Origin: Telmatospirillum siberiense | GTDB taxonomy: Bacteria; Pseudomonadota; Alphaproteobacteria; Rhodospirillales; Magnetospirillaceae | Assembly: GCF_002845745.1 (NCBI RefSeq) | Contig: NZ_PIUM01000009.1 | Coordinates: forward strand, 1 to 64,000 | DNA: 64,000 nt | Direction of reading: 5' to 3' | Shown here: positions 8,591-17,592 of the stretch, in pieces | Position numbering within the stretch: position 1 is the stretch's first letter | How the letters are laid out: every line of letters starts with the position of its first letter | The notes under the pieces: model-generated | What the model saw: the letters and a program-made list of their open reading frames with translations, nothing else | Databases searched by the model: none | Told to the model about the DNA's origin: nothing | Translations under genes and position numbers: made by a program

Positions 8591-9495
8591 GGATCTCGGA
8601 ATATTTCAGGCGGAGATCACGCCAGGCAAGTCCCGTTCGATCTCTCGAAAAATCTCGTTCCTCTTTATCGCGCGCGACGAGGGCAGCGGTTGGATTGGCC
8701 GCCTGTTGCGCGTTGGTCGGTTCACTGTCTCATCCGGTCCTGGCACAAGACACTTATCGCACCGGCGCCCAGGGATCGGACTGGAACTATACGATCGGTG
8801 GCGGAGCTATGGTCGCGCCGAATTATGAGGGTTCCAAGCACGACACTGTCCGTCCCATGCCTATGCTCGAAGCGTCCTGGCGCAATGCGATCTCGCTCAG
8901 CACCACGGAGGGCCTGAAAGTTGTTATGAGGCCTTTGCCGGATAAGGGATTTTTCGTCGCCGGCATTCTCGGTTATTGGCTGGGACGCCAGGAAGGCGTC
9001 GATAAGCATCACGGCGACACTTTGCGCGGTCTGGGGAATTTATCCGGTGGTGCGGTCGGCAAGCTGGAGACGGGCTATCAGTTCGGTCCAGCGAGCTTCG
9101 GTCTCGAGGTCGCACGCGATCTCGGCAACGATCGCGACGGCACAACGCTTACCCCATACGCCAGCTACAAGATCTATCAAAGCCAGAGCTTCAGGCTAAG
9201 CGGCAAACTATCGACCACCTGGGCCGACGATAACTACATGAATAATCTCTTCGGTATTACATCGGTGCAGTCCAGAAACTCGCTCTATCATTACACGCCT
9301 TACACGGCCGAGGCTGGCATGAAGGATGTAAAGTTCGGCCTGATGGCGAATTACAGCATCACCCCGTCGGTCTCTCTCTTCGCGATGGTCGATGTGGCCC
9401 GCCTGCTGGGTGATGCCGCCGACAGTCCGATCGTCAAGACTGAAGGTTCGAAGGAACAGGTCAGCGGCGGCATGGGGCTGACCTATCGCTTCTGA
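8542..9495 (+). CDS. MipA/OmpV-family outer-membrane protein
   Basis: A 317-residue frame whose mature part is a beta-barrel of the MipA/OmpV family: it opens GSDWNYTIGGGAMVAPNYEGS, has alternating amphipathic strands, a GPASFGLEVARDLG strand, and ends GGMGLTYRF with the terminal Phe used by the BAM complex. The signal peptide is the run AAVGLAACCALVGSLSHPVLAQ at about residues 48-69, cleaved after VLA. The first 45 residues form an unusually long charged n-region, so the TTG start at 8542 (GAAGGGAA seven bases upstream) may be too early; another TTG lies at 8560. Family members act as scaffolds or porin-like proteins in the outer membrane. Confidence 0.8.
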   Translation: MTKQSVLKTRPSWTGTWISEYFRRRSRQASPVRSLEKSRSSLSRATRAAVGLAACCALVGSLSHPVLAQDTYRTGAQGSDWNYTIGGGAMVAPNYEGSKHDTVRPMPMLEASWRNAISLSTTEGLKVVMRPLPDKGFFVAGILGYWLGRQEGVDKHHGDTLRGLGNLSGGAVGKLETGYQFGPASFGLEVARDLGNDRDGTTLTPYASYKIYQSQSFRLSGKLSTTWADDNYMNNLFGITSVQSRNSLYHYTPYTAEAGMKDVKFGLMANYSITPSVSLFAMVDVARLLGDAADSPIVKTEGSKEQVSGGMGLTYRF

Positions 9496-9665
9496 TAGGG
9501 TTTGGGAGATTTTCCGAGGAATCTTATGGTTCCGTTAAACGGAGAGACGATCAAACAGACTTCTCGTAAATATACACGTCCTCCTCGGGAACCGGCATAT
9601 CTCTCGATCGTGCGCAGGGCAAGGCTATGAAGCCCGGCCTTTGCCCCCTCTTACAGAAATTTCTC

Positions 9666-10265
9666 TCAAGTTGTGAGTTTGTTCGCGGTCTCGGCGATTC
9701 GTCTACCCTGGTAGCGGGCTCCGGCAAGTTCATTTTCCGACGGGCGGCGTGCGCCGTCTCCGCCGGCAATGGTGGTGGCGCCATAGGGACTGCCGCCCGT
9801 TACCTCGGTCAGTGTCATCTGTCCGGTAAAGCCGTAATCAAGGCCGACGATCACCATGCCGAAATGCAATAGGTTGGTGATGATGGAAAATAGCGTCGTC
9901 TCCTGGCCGCCATGCTGGGTGCCCGTCGAGGTGAATGCTCCGCCTACCTTGCCATGCAGGGCGCCACGCGCCCACAGGCCACCGGCCCGATCGAGGAAAC
10001 CTGCCATCTGGGAGCCCATCCGGCCGAAACGGGTTCCCGTTCCAACGATGATCGCGTCATAGGCGACCAGATCTTCGACCTGCGCGATGGGGGCTTGCTG
10101 ATCGAGCTTGAAATGCGCCGCCTTGGCGGCCTCAACCGGCACCGTCTCCGGGACGCGCTTGATGTCGACACTGGCGCCTGCCTGGCGAGCCCCTTCGGCC
10201 ACCGCTTGGGCGAGGGTTTCGACGTGGCCGTAGGTCGAATAATAGAGAACGAGAACCTTGGTCAT
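9666..10265 (-). CDS. wrbA: NAD(P)H:quinone oxidoreductase, WrbA type
   Basis: A 199-residue flavodoxin-like enzyme of standard WrbA length. The FMN-phosphate loop is [12 protein letters not shown] (residues 8-19), and the family-specific [30 protein letters not shown] and [23 protein letters not shown] blocks are all present. WrbA reduces quinones with two electrons and protects against oxidative stress; it acts as a tetramer in the cytoplasm. The gene stands alone, with AT-rich spacer on its downstream side and a 700-base gap upstream. The ATG at 10265 is preceded on the minus strand by AGGAGACAG, a good ribosome site. Confidence 0.95.
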   Translation of the reverse strand: MTKVLVLYYSTYGHVETLAQAVAEGARQAGASVDIKRVPETVPVEAAKAAHFKLDQQAPIAQVEDLVAYDAIIVGTGTRFGRMGSQMAGFLDRAGGLWARGALHGKVGGAFTSTGTQHGGQETTLFSIITNLLHFGMVIVGLDYGFTGQMTLTEVTGGSPYGATTIAGGDGARRPSENELAGARYQGRRIAETANKLTT

Positions 10266-10965
10266 TGCTGTCTCCTATGATGGGAATGGCCGTCCGGCGT
10301 GGCTATGCCGAAGCGTCGATCGATGCGACGCGCACCAGTTTCCTATTCACGAACTCCTGGATGCCTGCGGCGGAGAGTTCCTCTTGCCACGCAGAATACC
10401 GATCGGAGGCGGCGCCTTGGGAGAGTCGGAAATCACCTACGTTTCCCCACCGAATTGGTGGATGGCGCGTCCGGCGACCGCAAACGATGGCGGACCGGGG
10501 TAACCTTGGTGGGGCCGGCTTTGCATTTTGGCGCTGACCATCCGCCGCGCCGTGGGGGGCTTCAAACGGCTGGGGGGCAAAAGGATCCTCCCGGCTTAGA
10601 ACGTTTTTCACGGATATAAATTTAAGAACGACGCGTCAAAGGCTCAGAGACGGAAATTACGCAGGAACCGGAGAGTGCTTCTTGGTAGAAGTGACGATAA
10701 GTCCAGTGTTTCTTGAAGTTAATTAAAATTTTTTATTTTTATCATATTTGAGTATTTTCCGAAGCTATCGGGCGCATCGCGAAAAAGACTATGTTTATTT
10801 TAATCTATTTTTCACATGGCAACCATTCTGTATGAACGGTTTTTTGTGTGGATAGGTTTAATGAGCAGATCGCTCCGCCTCGTCACAGAAAAGGAAGAGC
10901 GGCGTCGGCTCTCTCTTCCAAATGCCTCATTTTCGACTTTGCGGTCGTAAGAGGCGACAGAATCG
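10266..10965. other. Intergenic region with no supported gene
   Basis: About 700 bases upstream of wrbA. The first 340 are GC-rich and hold overlapping frames on both strands (for example a 102-codon minus-strand frame, 10303-10611) but none has a domain, ribosome site or membrane segment I can recognise; it could be decayed coding DNA. From about 10700 to 10860 the sequence is strongly AT-rich. The wrbA promoter should lie near 10270-10350 on the minus strand. Confidence 0.4.
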
Positions 10966-10974
10966 GTGATTGAA

Positions 10975-11475
10975 ATGATGGGTTCCGTTTCGACCTCCTT
11001 CCTTGGATCAGAGTTCAACGACTTTCTCTTCGCCTCGGTTGGCGAGGACCGCAATGAGATGCCGCTCAGTGTCATTTCCGTACTGGCACGCCTGGACCTA
11101 GACCCTTGGCAGGAAGCTGCCCAATTGGCTCGATCGCCTCCACAAACGGCAATTCAGAGATTGGCTTCGTTGATCGAGAAACTCCCCGAAGGGCTGTCGA
11201 CAGATGATGGGCCGGGACCGAACGCCGCTCGCCTGATAGCCCTTTTGCCACGCCAAACCGGTCCAAATATGACGCCGGGCGAAACGTCGTTCGGTATCGT
11301 CGTGGCGGATAAATCCCGGGACGTCGGGTATCTGCTCGCCATGCTCTTCGTGCTGGGCGCATTTTTCGTCATGGCAAGCGGTCAACCCCCGGAGAAGCTC
11401 CACATCTCCGAGGCCGAGACCTCCGGCGCAGCCCAGCCATTCGATTCACTGCCGAACTCCATCGTGGCGCCGTGA
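10975..11475 (+). CDS. Conserved hypothetical protein with one C-terminal membrane helix
   Basis: About 166 residues. The N-terminus (FLGSEFNDFLFASVGEDRNEMPLSVISVLARLDLDPWQEAA) is a pattern I associate with uncharacterised proteins of rhizobial and related alphaproteobacteria; the centre has a leucine-rich RLASLIEKLP helix, and GYLLAMLFVLGAFFVMAS near residues 121-138 is a membrane helix, leaving a short polar tail. No catalytic motif is visible. Starts are possible at GTG 10966, ATG 10975 and ATG 10978, none with a strong ribosome site. A 46-codon membrane protein follows 25 bases later and the two are probably co-transcribed. Function unknown. Confidence 0.65.
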   Translation: MMGSVSTSFLGSEFNDFLFASVGEDRNEMPLSVISVLARLDLDPWQEAAQLARSPPQTAIQRLASLIEKLPEGLSTDDGPGPNAARLIALLPRQTGPNMTPGETSFGIVVADKSRDVGYLLAMLFVLGAFFVMASGQPPEKLHISEAETSGAAQPFDSLPNSIVAP

Positions 11476-11500
11476 GCCTTCAGACCGAAGAGACCTGAAA

Positions 11501-11641
11501 ATGCGTGAGTATCTTGCCCGACGCGACTGGCGGCACATTCATCATTCACCGCTATTCTGGGGCGGCGTATTCCTGTTTTTGACGGCGATTTCGATTTATG
11601 TTTTGTCCGATGACCTCTCCTGGCGGCCGCTAATCCATTGA
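11501..11641 (+). CDS. Small membrane protein, 46 residues
   Basis: ATG at 11501, stop TGA at 11639-11641. The product starts MREYLARRDWRHIHHSP and continues with a hydrophobic helix LFWGGVFLFLTAISIYVLS, ending in a short polar tail. It lies 25 bases after the hypothetical membrane protein and has GAAGAGACC a few bases upstream as a ribosome site. The aromatic, His-rich start followed by a single helix is typical of real small inner-membrane proteins. I cannot name a family. Confidence 0.55.
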   Translation: MREYLARRDWRHIHHSPLFWGGVFLFLTAISIYVLSDDLSWRPLIH

Positions 11642-11673
11642 TCCACCGTTGACCATATCTTCCGTGCCGCTCC

Positions 11674-12450
11674 TCAGGTCCTATCGCCATGCCGGCCGTC
11701 GGTATAGTAGTTGTGGAAGTTCCTCTCGAAGGTCCGATCGACCGACATGGCCGATTCATAGGCAGGGCTGTCCTTGACCCGCTGACGATCGACGTTGAGC
11801 GTCACAATTTCGCTCGCCCAATCGATTCCCCGTGCCGACCGTGGCGAGATCAGAACCTTCTTTCCCAGCCACCAGTTCCGGGTATCGACGACGAGGTAAT
11901 GGATGCTCCAATCGGCCTCCTGCACGAGAAAGTCCTCGATGTGACCAATTTCGCCGTCGCTGGCCTGGATGTGGTAGCCGGTGACCGCCGCGATGCTGCG
12001 AAGATGCGGATCGCCGCCGGCGCGCAGAGCATCGGCGACATCGGCCTCTTGGCGCTCGACGTCGAGGGAAGGCGATGCCGTCAGGACACCGCTCATGTCG
12101 CCATAGCCACCAATGTAGAAATCGGTGCCCCAATAGGGGCTCCAGCCGTAGTGATTGTAAACCTGGCTTTCCATTTGCCGCGACACCGGCTGTTCCGTGT
12201 CGATATTGGGGCTGTCCGTGACCTCCTGCATGGTCAGGCGAACCGAAAATTCTTCTTTCTTCAGATCGATATGCCCCAAGACGGAAGGGGGTAACAGGAC
12301 CCTGCGGCCGGAGAGCCAGCTGCCGGTGTCAACGACCAGCCACCGGATCAACCAGGTGGCGTCGTCAAAAAGAAAGTCGCTGATCGTCCCAATCCGACCG
12401 TCAATAGCCTGGATAGCATAGCCATTGATCACTGATGCATTTCTCAACAT
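11674..12450 (-). CDS. Cytoplasmic protein with two PRC-barrel domains
   Basis: A 258-residue protein. Two PRC-barrel modules are visible: one at about residues 5-75 (VINGYAIQAIDGRIGTISDF, RWLVVDTGSWLSGRRVLL) and one at about 155-225 (VTGYHIQASDGEIGHIEDFL, HYLVVDTRNWWLGKKVLI). Between them lies an aromatic, Gly-rich linker. PRC barrels mediate protein or RNA contacts; this tandem form is often found near stress and carbon-storage genes of alphaproteobacteria. The start MLRNASVINGY at 12450 has GGAGCG six bases upstream, whereas the longer frame to 12567 lacks a ribosome site. A clear paralogue lies at 37903-38697, on the far side of the carbon-metabolism genes. Confidence 0.85.
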   Translation of the reverse strand: MLRNASVINGYAIQAIDGRIGTISDFLFDDATWLIRWLVVDTGSWLSGRRVLLPPSVLGHIDLKKEEFSVRLTMQEVTDSPNIDTEQPVSRQMESQVYNHYGWSPYWGTDFYIGGYGDMSGVLTASPSLDVERQEADVADALRAGGDPHLRSIAAVTGYHIQASDGEIGHIEDFLVQEADWSIHYLVVDTRNWWLGKKVLISPRSARGIDWASEIVTLNVDRQRVKDSPAYESAMSVDRTFERNFHNYYTDGRHGDRT

Positions 12451-12586
12451 CGTGCGCTCCTTATGATTTTGGTGTTCGAGCATATATTCAATTATTGCGA
12501 TATTTTTCTTTCTGGTGATGGAGTCGGCCGGAAAGGACGGTGCCCTAAAATTACGAATTGCTCCCATCGAATCATACCCATTCGCG

Positions 12587-12604
12587 GTGATCGGAACCGA
12601 TCAC
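12587..12604. repeat. Palindromic intergenic repeat, copy 1
   Basis: GTGATCGGAACCGATCAC: two 8-base arms around AA. Related palindromes occur at 13776, 15483 and 58356, always in non-coding gaps. Confidence 0.6.
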
Positions 12605-12664
12605 AGCAACTCTCAAGCGCCGGGCCGGTTTCTCCGAAACCCTTGGGCTTTCGCTTGCATTGGT

Positions 12665-13507
12665 TCAGTTGTTGCCATTGCTGGCGGGATGCGCCTTCCA
12701 ATAGTCATCAATCTTCTGGCTCTCTTGATCGAAATGGCCGGCAGCGCCGAATTGGTCGTGTTTCACCTGCGGCGCCGCGTCCATGACGTCCTTGGTGGTA
12801 TCGAGCACCAGAAGATCCACGTTCGGCATTACCTTGAAGTCGCCCCAGGGAACCGGGACGTATTTTTCGTCGATCCCGAAAATCCCACCGCGAGCAACCA
12901 CCAAATAGGCGATTTTGCCCGTCTTGGGATTCATCACGATGTCATCGATGCTGCCGAGATTCACATTTCCCAGGGAGCGCACGACGACATCGATCAACTC
13001 GTCGGAGCGGAACAGGCGATCGGGCACGGCGGTTTCGAGCAACGGGTTTTGCCAGTTCAATGTGGCCGCCGGCGGAACTTTCCTGCCACGCATATCGGCA
13101 ATGTAGCGCTTGTAATCTTCGCTGGCCGCGGCAAGCACATCCTCGCAAAGTTTCTGTTGCCCATTTCGGGCGAGAATGTTGGCAGAGGCAATGAGCGCTC
13201 GCACCTCATAGCCGGGCCGTGCGCTCAGATAGCCGGTCGAGGTGTCCGCCGTTCCGGGCAGCGAGCCCTTGGGATAGCCGAATCCATAGCCCGATCCTCC
13301 CGGCCAGTAGCCGTCCTTCTCCAGTTGACTGTCGAACGCGCGCAGATCGCTCAGACATGTCTTCGGCGACGGCTGGCCGGATATCTCCGTATCACTCGCA
13401 GAGGCTGGTGCCGCGCCGGTTCCCGGCGCCTCAGCGGCAAGAAGCGGAGGGGCATGGCCAAGGCAAAGGCAAGCGGCGGCGATGCCAACGAATGTCGGGC
13501 GTTTCAT
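12665..13507 (-). CDS. Exported PRC-barrel domain protein
   Basis: A 280-residue protein with a signal peptide (MKRPTFVGIAAACLCLGH, cleavage near LLA-AE at about residue 24). The mature N-terminal half contains paired Cys (TCLSDL and KLCEDV) and an alanine-rich helix; the C-terminal half is a PRC barrel (RSLGNVNLGSIDDIVMNPKT, IAYLVVARGGIFGIDEKYVPVPW). The ATG at 13507 has AGGGAGA upstream and overlaps, as ATGA, the stop of a short lipoprotein-like frame. The nearby tandem PRC-barrel gene is on the same strand downstream. Periplasmic location is inferred from the signal peptide; molecular role unknown. Confidence 0.8.
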   Translation of the reverse strand: MKRPTFVGIAAACLCLGHAPPLLAAEAPGTGAAPASASDTEISGQPSPKTCLSDLRAFDSQLEKDGYWPGGSGYGFGYPKGSLPGTADTSTGYLSARPGYEVRALIASANILARNGQQKLCEDVLAAASEDYKRYIADMRGRKVPPAATLNWQNPLLETAVPDRLFRSDELIDVVVRSLGNVNLGSIDDIVMNPKTGKIAYLVVARGGIFGIDEKYVPVPWGDFKVMPNVDLLVLDTTKDVMDAAPQVKHDQFGAAGHFDQESQKIDDYWKAHPASNGNN

Positions 13508-13707
13508 CTGTTCAATCTCCCTTTGTCGTTCGGACCCAATTCGGTCCTGGACCGGTGTCTTGTGACCGATCGATTCCTTGGCCGATGCTTCGGCCCTTCT
13601 TGGCTCGTCAATGCGCATGCCGCCACGATCAGAACGCTAGCGAGAACGGCCAGGGAGCGGGAGAATCGGAATCTACTCAGCTCCAAATGGGATGGCGCCC
13701 CCCCCAT
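13504..13707 (-). CDS. Small lipoprotein-like peptide, translationally coupled to the PRC gene
   Basis: A 67-codon frame: after a short basic n-region (RFRFSRS) comes the hydrophobic SLAVLASVLIVAAC, ending in a possible lipobox Cys at about residue 32, and then a basic, low-complexity tail. Its TGA overlaps the ATG of the exported PRC-barrel gene (ATGA, 13504-13507), an arrangement that favours real translation. Against it, no good ribosome site precedes the ATG at 13707 and the tail is unusually Arg-rich for a lipoprotein. Could equally be leader sequence. Confidence 0.4.
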   Translation of the reverse strand: MGGAPSHLELSRFRFSRSLAVLASVLIVAACALTSQEGPKHRPRNRSVTRHRSRTELGPNDKGRLNR

Positions 13708-13775
13708 TTGGAAAGCGAGGGCTTGAAAAAATCACTCTCTCGGACTGCCCGCATCCCGCCCGGCGCATGAGGGAC

Positions 13776-13795
13776 GCTGATCGGTTCCGATCAGC
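13776..13795. repeat. Palindromic intergenic repeat, copy 2
   Basis: GCTGATCGGTTCCGATCAGC with 9-base arms around TT. The left flank (cccgcccggcg, catgaggg) and the right flank (gtttggtatta) match those of copy 3 at 15483, so the repeat unit is longer than the palindrome. Confidence 0.65.
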
Positions 13796-13839
13796 GCAGT
13801 TTGGTATTAGGCGCGTTGTATTTAGATTGAATCGCGCCA

Positions 13840-15228
13840 CTATGGGTGGACCATCTTTGACGGATCGACCACACGATCGAACTCCGCCTCGCCGACGAGC
13901 TTGAGTTCGAGGGCCGCCGCTTTCAGCGTCAGCTCGTGCTCGACGGCGTAATTCGCGATCTTTGCGGCCTTGTCGTAGCCGATCACCGGCGTGAGCGCGG
14001 TGACCAACATCAAGGAGTTGTTCACATATTCCTTCATCTTCTTGAGATTAGGCTTCGTGCCCTCGACCAGGTACTTCCGGAAGTTCGTGCAGCCGTCGGT
14101 CAATATTGTCAGCGAATGCAATACGTTGTGGATGATGACCGTCTTATAGACATTCATTTCCAAATATCCGCTGGCGCCCCCGAAGCCGACGGCGACATCG
14201 TTGCCCATCACCTGAACCGCGATCATGGCGAGGGCCTCGGCCTGGGTCGGGTTGATCTTCCCCGGCATGATCGAGGACCCCGGCTCGTTTTCGGGAATAT
14301 GCAGTTCCGCGAAACCGGCACGCGGTCCGCAGGACATCAGACGAATGTCATTGGCGATTTTGTAGACCGACGTCGCCAATGTCCGGAACGTTCCCGATAG
14401 CTGCACCATGGCGTCATGCGCGCCCTGCACCGCAAATTTGTTCGGCGCACTGACGAACGGCAAACCCGTGAGACGGGAAATTTCGGCCGTTGCGGCTTCC
14501 GCGAAGCCAGGCGCCGCGTTCAGGCCGGTGCCAACGGCCGTTCCACCCAGGGCAAGCCGATAGACGCCTTTCAGCGCATCGTCGAGGCGCTCCAGATCGT
14601 CCGCCAGCATTCCGGCATAGCCGGACCACTCCTGTCCCAGCGTGATCGGCACCGCATCTTGCATGTGAGTCCGGCCGATCTTTACGATGTCATTCCATTC
14701 CTCCGCTTTTGCCGCGATGGCCTTCTGCAAGGAAAGCACCGCGGGCGCCAGCCGCTGCTTCACGCCCATTGCCGCGGCGATGCACATTGCGGTGGGAAAG
14801 GTGTCGTTCGACGATTGCGACATATTGGCGTCGTCGTTCGGATGAACCGGGGTCTTGCTTCCCAACGTCGTGTGGGCAAGCTGGCAGGCGCGGTTCGAAA
14901 TCACCTCGTTGACGTTCATGTTGAATTGGGTGCCGCTTCCCGTCATCCAAACGTGGAGCGGAAACATGCCGGCATGCCGCCCCTGCAGGATTTCATCGGC
15001 GACCGCCACGATTAAATCGTGGACCTTTTGATCCATTCTTTTGCCCGCGTAATTGGCGTTGGCGGCAGCTTTCTTCAGAATGGCAAAGGCGGGTATCAAT
15101 TCGCGTGGAATCAAATCCTTCCCAATACTGAAATATTCAAGAGAGCGTTGAGTTTCGGCGCCCCATAGCTTGTCGGATTCGACCTTGATTGATCCCATGC
15201 TGTCGGATTCTTCACGGAACGTGGCCAT
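13840..15228 (-). CDS. fumC: Class II fumarate hydratase (fumarase C)
   Basis: A 462-residue enzyme of normal FumC length interconverting fumarate and L-malate. The fumarase/aspartase signature [13 protein letters not shown] is intact; [38 protein letters not shown] and [20 protein letters not shown] supply the other active-site segments, including the catalytic HMQDA His. This form is oxygen-stable and iron-free. The start [19 protein letters not shown] at 15228 has GGAAAG seven bases upstream; the frame remains open to 15432 but that part is intergenic repeat. It is the most downstream gene of the minus-strand series in this island, separated from the AEC transporter by about 300 bases of repeats, so it probably has its own promoter. 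Confidence 0.95.
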   Translation of the reverse strand: MATFREESDSMGSIKVESDKLWGAETQRSLEYFSIGKDLIPRELIPAFAILKKAAANANYAGKRMDQKVHDLIVAVADEILQGRHAGMFPLHVWMTGSGTQFNMNVNEVISNRACQLAHTTLGSKTPVHPNDDANMSQSSNDTFPTAMCIAAAMGVKQRLAPAVLSLQKAIAAKAEEWNDIVKIGRTHMQDAVPITLGQEWSGYAGMLADDLERLDDALKGVYRLALGGTAVGTGLNAAPGFAEAATAEISRLTGLPFVSAPNKFAVQGAHDAMVQLSGTFRTLATSVYKIANDIRLMSCGPRAGFAELHIPENEPGSSIMPGKINPTQAEALAMIAVQVMGNDVAVGFGGASGYLEMNVYKTVIIHNVLHSLTILTDGCTNFRKYLVEGTKPNLKKMKEYVNNSLMLVTALTPVIGYDKAAKIANYAVEHELTLKAAALELKLVGEAEFDRVVDPSKMVHP

Positions 15229-15531
15229 AACGGGCTTTCCAATCGCTTTGCTGGTGGCGGGCAATTCTCGGGATGCTCGGGCTTGCTGCGATCCGACATC
15301 CGCTAAGCGTTTGCTCAGAAATAACTGCGTCATTTCGGGACAAACGCTTGAGCCCGAGCGGCGCCTGAGCCACGGCGGACGCGGAGGCGTCCGCCGCCAC
15401 CGAAGAGTTTGGCCCATGAGGGCCCGCGCCATCGTTGGCGCGGAGCCAAGGGTTTCGGAGAAACCCGCCCGGCGATTGAGGGCTCGGTGATCGGTTCCGA
15501 TTACCGAGATCTGGTATAAGTCAATCCGGCT
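15229..15531. repeat. Gap filled with dispersed repeat segments, including palindrome copy 3
   Basis: No gene. The segment holds a GCCCGAGCGGCGC element (15351-15371, also at 33257 and 33384), a CCCATGAGGGCCCGCGCC block (15412-15430, also at 39050), a 22-base stretch (15464-15485) identical to 39188-39209, and the palindrome CTCGGTGATCGGTTCCGATT (15483-15508 in full, 12-base arms with one wobble). The mosaic structure suggests old mobile or REP-like units between fumC and the AEC gene. Confidence 0.65.
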
Positions 15532-16503
15532 TCAACCCGCAAAGGCCGCTTTGCTGCAAAGGATCCAGCCCGATAGCGTGAGGAGACTCGAGACGGTGCT
15601 CACCGCGACCGAAGCGGCCGCGGATTTTTCGCCAACCCGATAGCTCGAAGCGAGCATTGGGCAGGCTGTGGCGGCCGGGCAGGCCAGTACAATGACGATT
15701 CCCTCGGCCATGACGCCGTGAAGACCGAAAGCGAACAGCACGGCGGTGGCGATGGCGGGTTGTATGAAGTTCTTGAGAACGAAAACCGTGGCGACCTCGC
15801 GGTCGATGCGGAAAGAGAATCCGAAAAGCATGACGCCGACGGCGAAGAGGGCAACGCCGCCGGCGGTGTCTCCAATCGTGCCGATTGACGTGCTCGCGAG
15901 ATCCGGCAGTGAGAAATGCGTCAGGACCAGAGCGATGCCGAGAAGCGGTGCCCAGACAAGCGGTTGAACGGCGGTGTGCAGGATGTCCCTCGCCAGGCTT
16001 GCTTTGGGAACCGGTTTTGCCGAGCCGGAACGGGCGTCACTTTTACCGGGGCCCGTCAGATGCAGGACCAGAACCGTCGCGGGTATCAACACGAAGCTTG
16101 AAACAAAATTTCCCAGGATGACCGGTAGCAAGCCGGTCGTCGAGAACAGTGCGGTAAGCACCGCCACCCCGATATAGGCCATGTTGGGGAAGCTTGACGT
16201 CAATGCCATGATCGCCGCTTCTCCCGACGAAAATCGCCAGACGAAGCGCCCGAAAACGTAGGCTATTGCCCAGGTGGCCATCATCGCGACCAGCAGGGTC
16301 ACGAGATTTTGCCATTGTGACAGCTGCTGAACCGTGAATTTGAAGATGCCCACGAAGAGCAGGGCCGGAAGGGCAAAGACGACGACATAGGTGGAGATCG
16401 GCCGGATCCGTTCGGTATCGAAAATTTTCAGCCAACCGGCGACAGCGCCGAGAGCGACGCAGAAGCAGACGGGAACCAGGCAAGTCAAAAGTGTCTGAAA
16501 CAA
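15532..16503 (-). CDS. AEC-family (auxin efflux carrier-like) transporter
   Basis: A 323-residue inner-membrane protein with about ten helices in the AEC/PIN fold: two repeats (LLTCLVPVCFCVALGAVAG..., LVWAPLLGIALVLTHF...) joined by a polar loop around residues 150-170. Family landmarks are MALTSSFPNMAYIGV (broken-helix motif in repeat 1) and the ALFAVGVMLFGF helix; the C-terminal repeat has ACPAATACPMLASSYRVGEK. AEC proteins transport organic acids or related metabolites; malate-type substrates would fit the adjacent fumC but this is inference. The start is TTG at 16503, with GGAGAGAAGAG directly upstream, and no ATG fits as well. Confidence 0.85.
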   Translation of the reverse strand: MFQTLLTCLVPVCFCVALGAVAGWLKIFDTERIRPISTYVVVFALPALLFVGIFKFTVQQLSQWQNLVTLLVAMMATWAIAYVFGRFVWRFSSGEAAIMALTSSFPNMAYIGVAVLTALFSTTGLLPVILGNFVSSFVLIPATVLVLHLTGPGKSDARSGSAKPVPKASLARDILHTAVQPLVWAPLLGIALVLTHFSLPDLASTSIGTIGDTAGGVALFAVGVMLFGFSFRIDREVATVFVLKNFIQPAIATAVLFAFGLHGVMAEGIVIVLACPAATACPMLASSYRVGEKSAAASVAVSTVSSLLTLSGWILCSKAAFAG

Positions 16504-16560
16504 TGCTCTTCTCTCCGCTCCGCTTTACCAAAGTCACCCCTTCTGGGGGCATTGGCCGGC

Positions 16561-17592
16561 TCATCCTCGTTCAGTGGCGCCACTGTATTCGCCACGGCGC
16601 GCCTCCCGGTTGCACATGGCGCGATGACAGAGTGATTCTTGCGCCGCCGACACATGGGCCTCCTCGCCGCGCCAGATCTCCAAGGCCGGTTGCTGTATGG
16701 CGCGGGCAAACGAAAAAGCCAAAGCCCAAGGCGGCGATGCCGTTGAGGATTTCCCTCTGACATTCATCGCATTCAACCGGGCGGAGGCCAGTGCGGCGGA
16801 TTGTCCGCCAGACAAAAATGCAATCCCCGGAACAGCGGCGGGGACGACTCGCAGGAGGGAGCGAACGGTCGCGTCGGCGATCTCGTCGATAGTCTCTTGC
16901 CTGGCGCAGGCCAATCCCGGAAGCACCATGTTGGGCTTCAGGATCATTCCTTCCAGCACCACGCTTTGCACAAAAAGTTCGTTGAACACGCTTCGCAGGA
17001 CGTCCTCGGTTACCGCGCGGCAGCGTTCCATGGTATGCGCGCCATCCATCAGCACTTCCGGCTCGACGATGGGAACCAATCCGGTTTCCTGGCACAGCGC
17101 CGCATAGCGGGCCAATGCCTGTGCGTTCGCCTCGACGCAGCCTCGGCTGGGCATGCCGTCGCCGATGGCAATGACCGCGCGCCACTTGGCAAAACGCGCA
17201 CCCATTTTCCGATAATCCCGAAGGCGGTCACGCAGGCCGTCCAGACCTTCGGTTATCTTCTCTCCCGAGTGCCCGGCCAGGTCCTTGGCGCCGCCATCGA
17301 CTTTGATGCCCGGAATGATGCCTGCATCGGTAAGGACTTTGACGAAGGGAGTACCGTCTTTTTTGCATTGTCGGATCGTCTCGTCGTAGAGAATCGCACC
17401 ATTGATGCTGTCGGCGAGGCCGGGCGCGGTCACGATCATTTCCCGATAAGCGCGCCTGGCCTCCTCCGTTTGGGGAATCCCCGCCTGCGCAAAACGTTTG
17501 TTACAGGTGGGATTGCTCTCGTCCATCGCCAGCAGTCCCTTGTCTCCGGCGATCAGCGCAAGTGCGGTTTCGATGAGCGCTTGCGTGGTCAT
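16561..17592 (-). CDS. Class I fructose-bisphosphate aldolase
   Basis: A 343-residue Schiff-base aldolase cleaving fructose-1,6-bisphosphate into dihydroxyacetone phosphate and glyceraldehyde-3-phosphate. The substrate-binding start [15 protein letters not shown], the [13 protein letters not shown] segment, the acid Glu region [12 protein letters not shown], the Lys-bearing [14 protein letters not shown], and the closing [19 protein letters not shown] are all present. Its ATG overlaps the phosphoketolase stop codon (ATGA, 17589-17592), so translation is coupled and the two are one operon. The C-terminus ([15 protein letters not shown]) is typical of the class. It works downstream of the glycolytic side of the same pathway set. 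Confidence 0.95.
   Translation of the reverse strand: MTTQALIETALALIAGDKGLLAMDESNPTCNKRFAQAGIPQTEEARRAYREMIVTAPGLADSINGAILYDETIRQCKKDGTPFVKVLTDAGIIPGIKVDGGAKDLAGHSGEKITEGLDGLRDRLRDYRKMGARFAKWRAVIAIGDGMPSRGCVEANAQALARYAALCQETGLVPIVEPEVLMDGAHTMERCRAVTEDVLRSVFNELFVQSVVLEGMILKPNMVLPGLACARQETIDEIADATVRSLLRVVPAAVPGIAFLSGGQSAALASARLNAMNVRGKSSTASPPWALAFSFARAIQQPALEIWRGEEAHVSAAQESLCHRAMCNREARRGEYSGATERG

Noticed and set aside
10303..10611. 102-codon minus-strand frame upstream of wrbA
   Set aside because: No ribosome site, no membrane segment, and no domain I recognise; composition resembles shadow frames on the other strand.
12515..13726. 403-codon plus-strand open frame across the PRC-barrel gene
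   Set aside because: The minus strand carries a signal peptide and a PRC barrel with a good ribosome site; the plus-strand product has no recognisable features.
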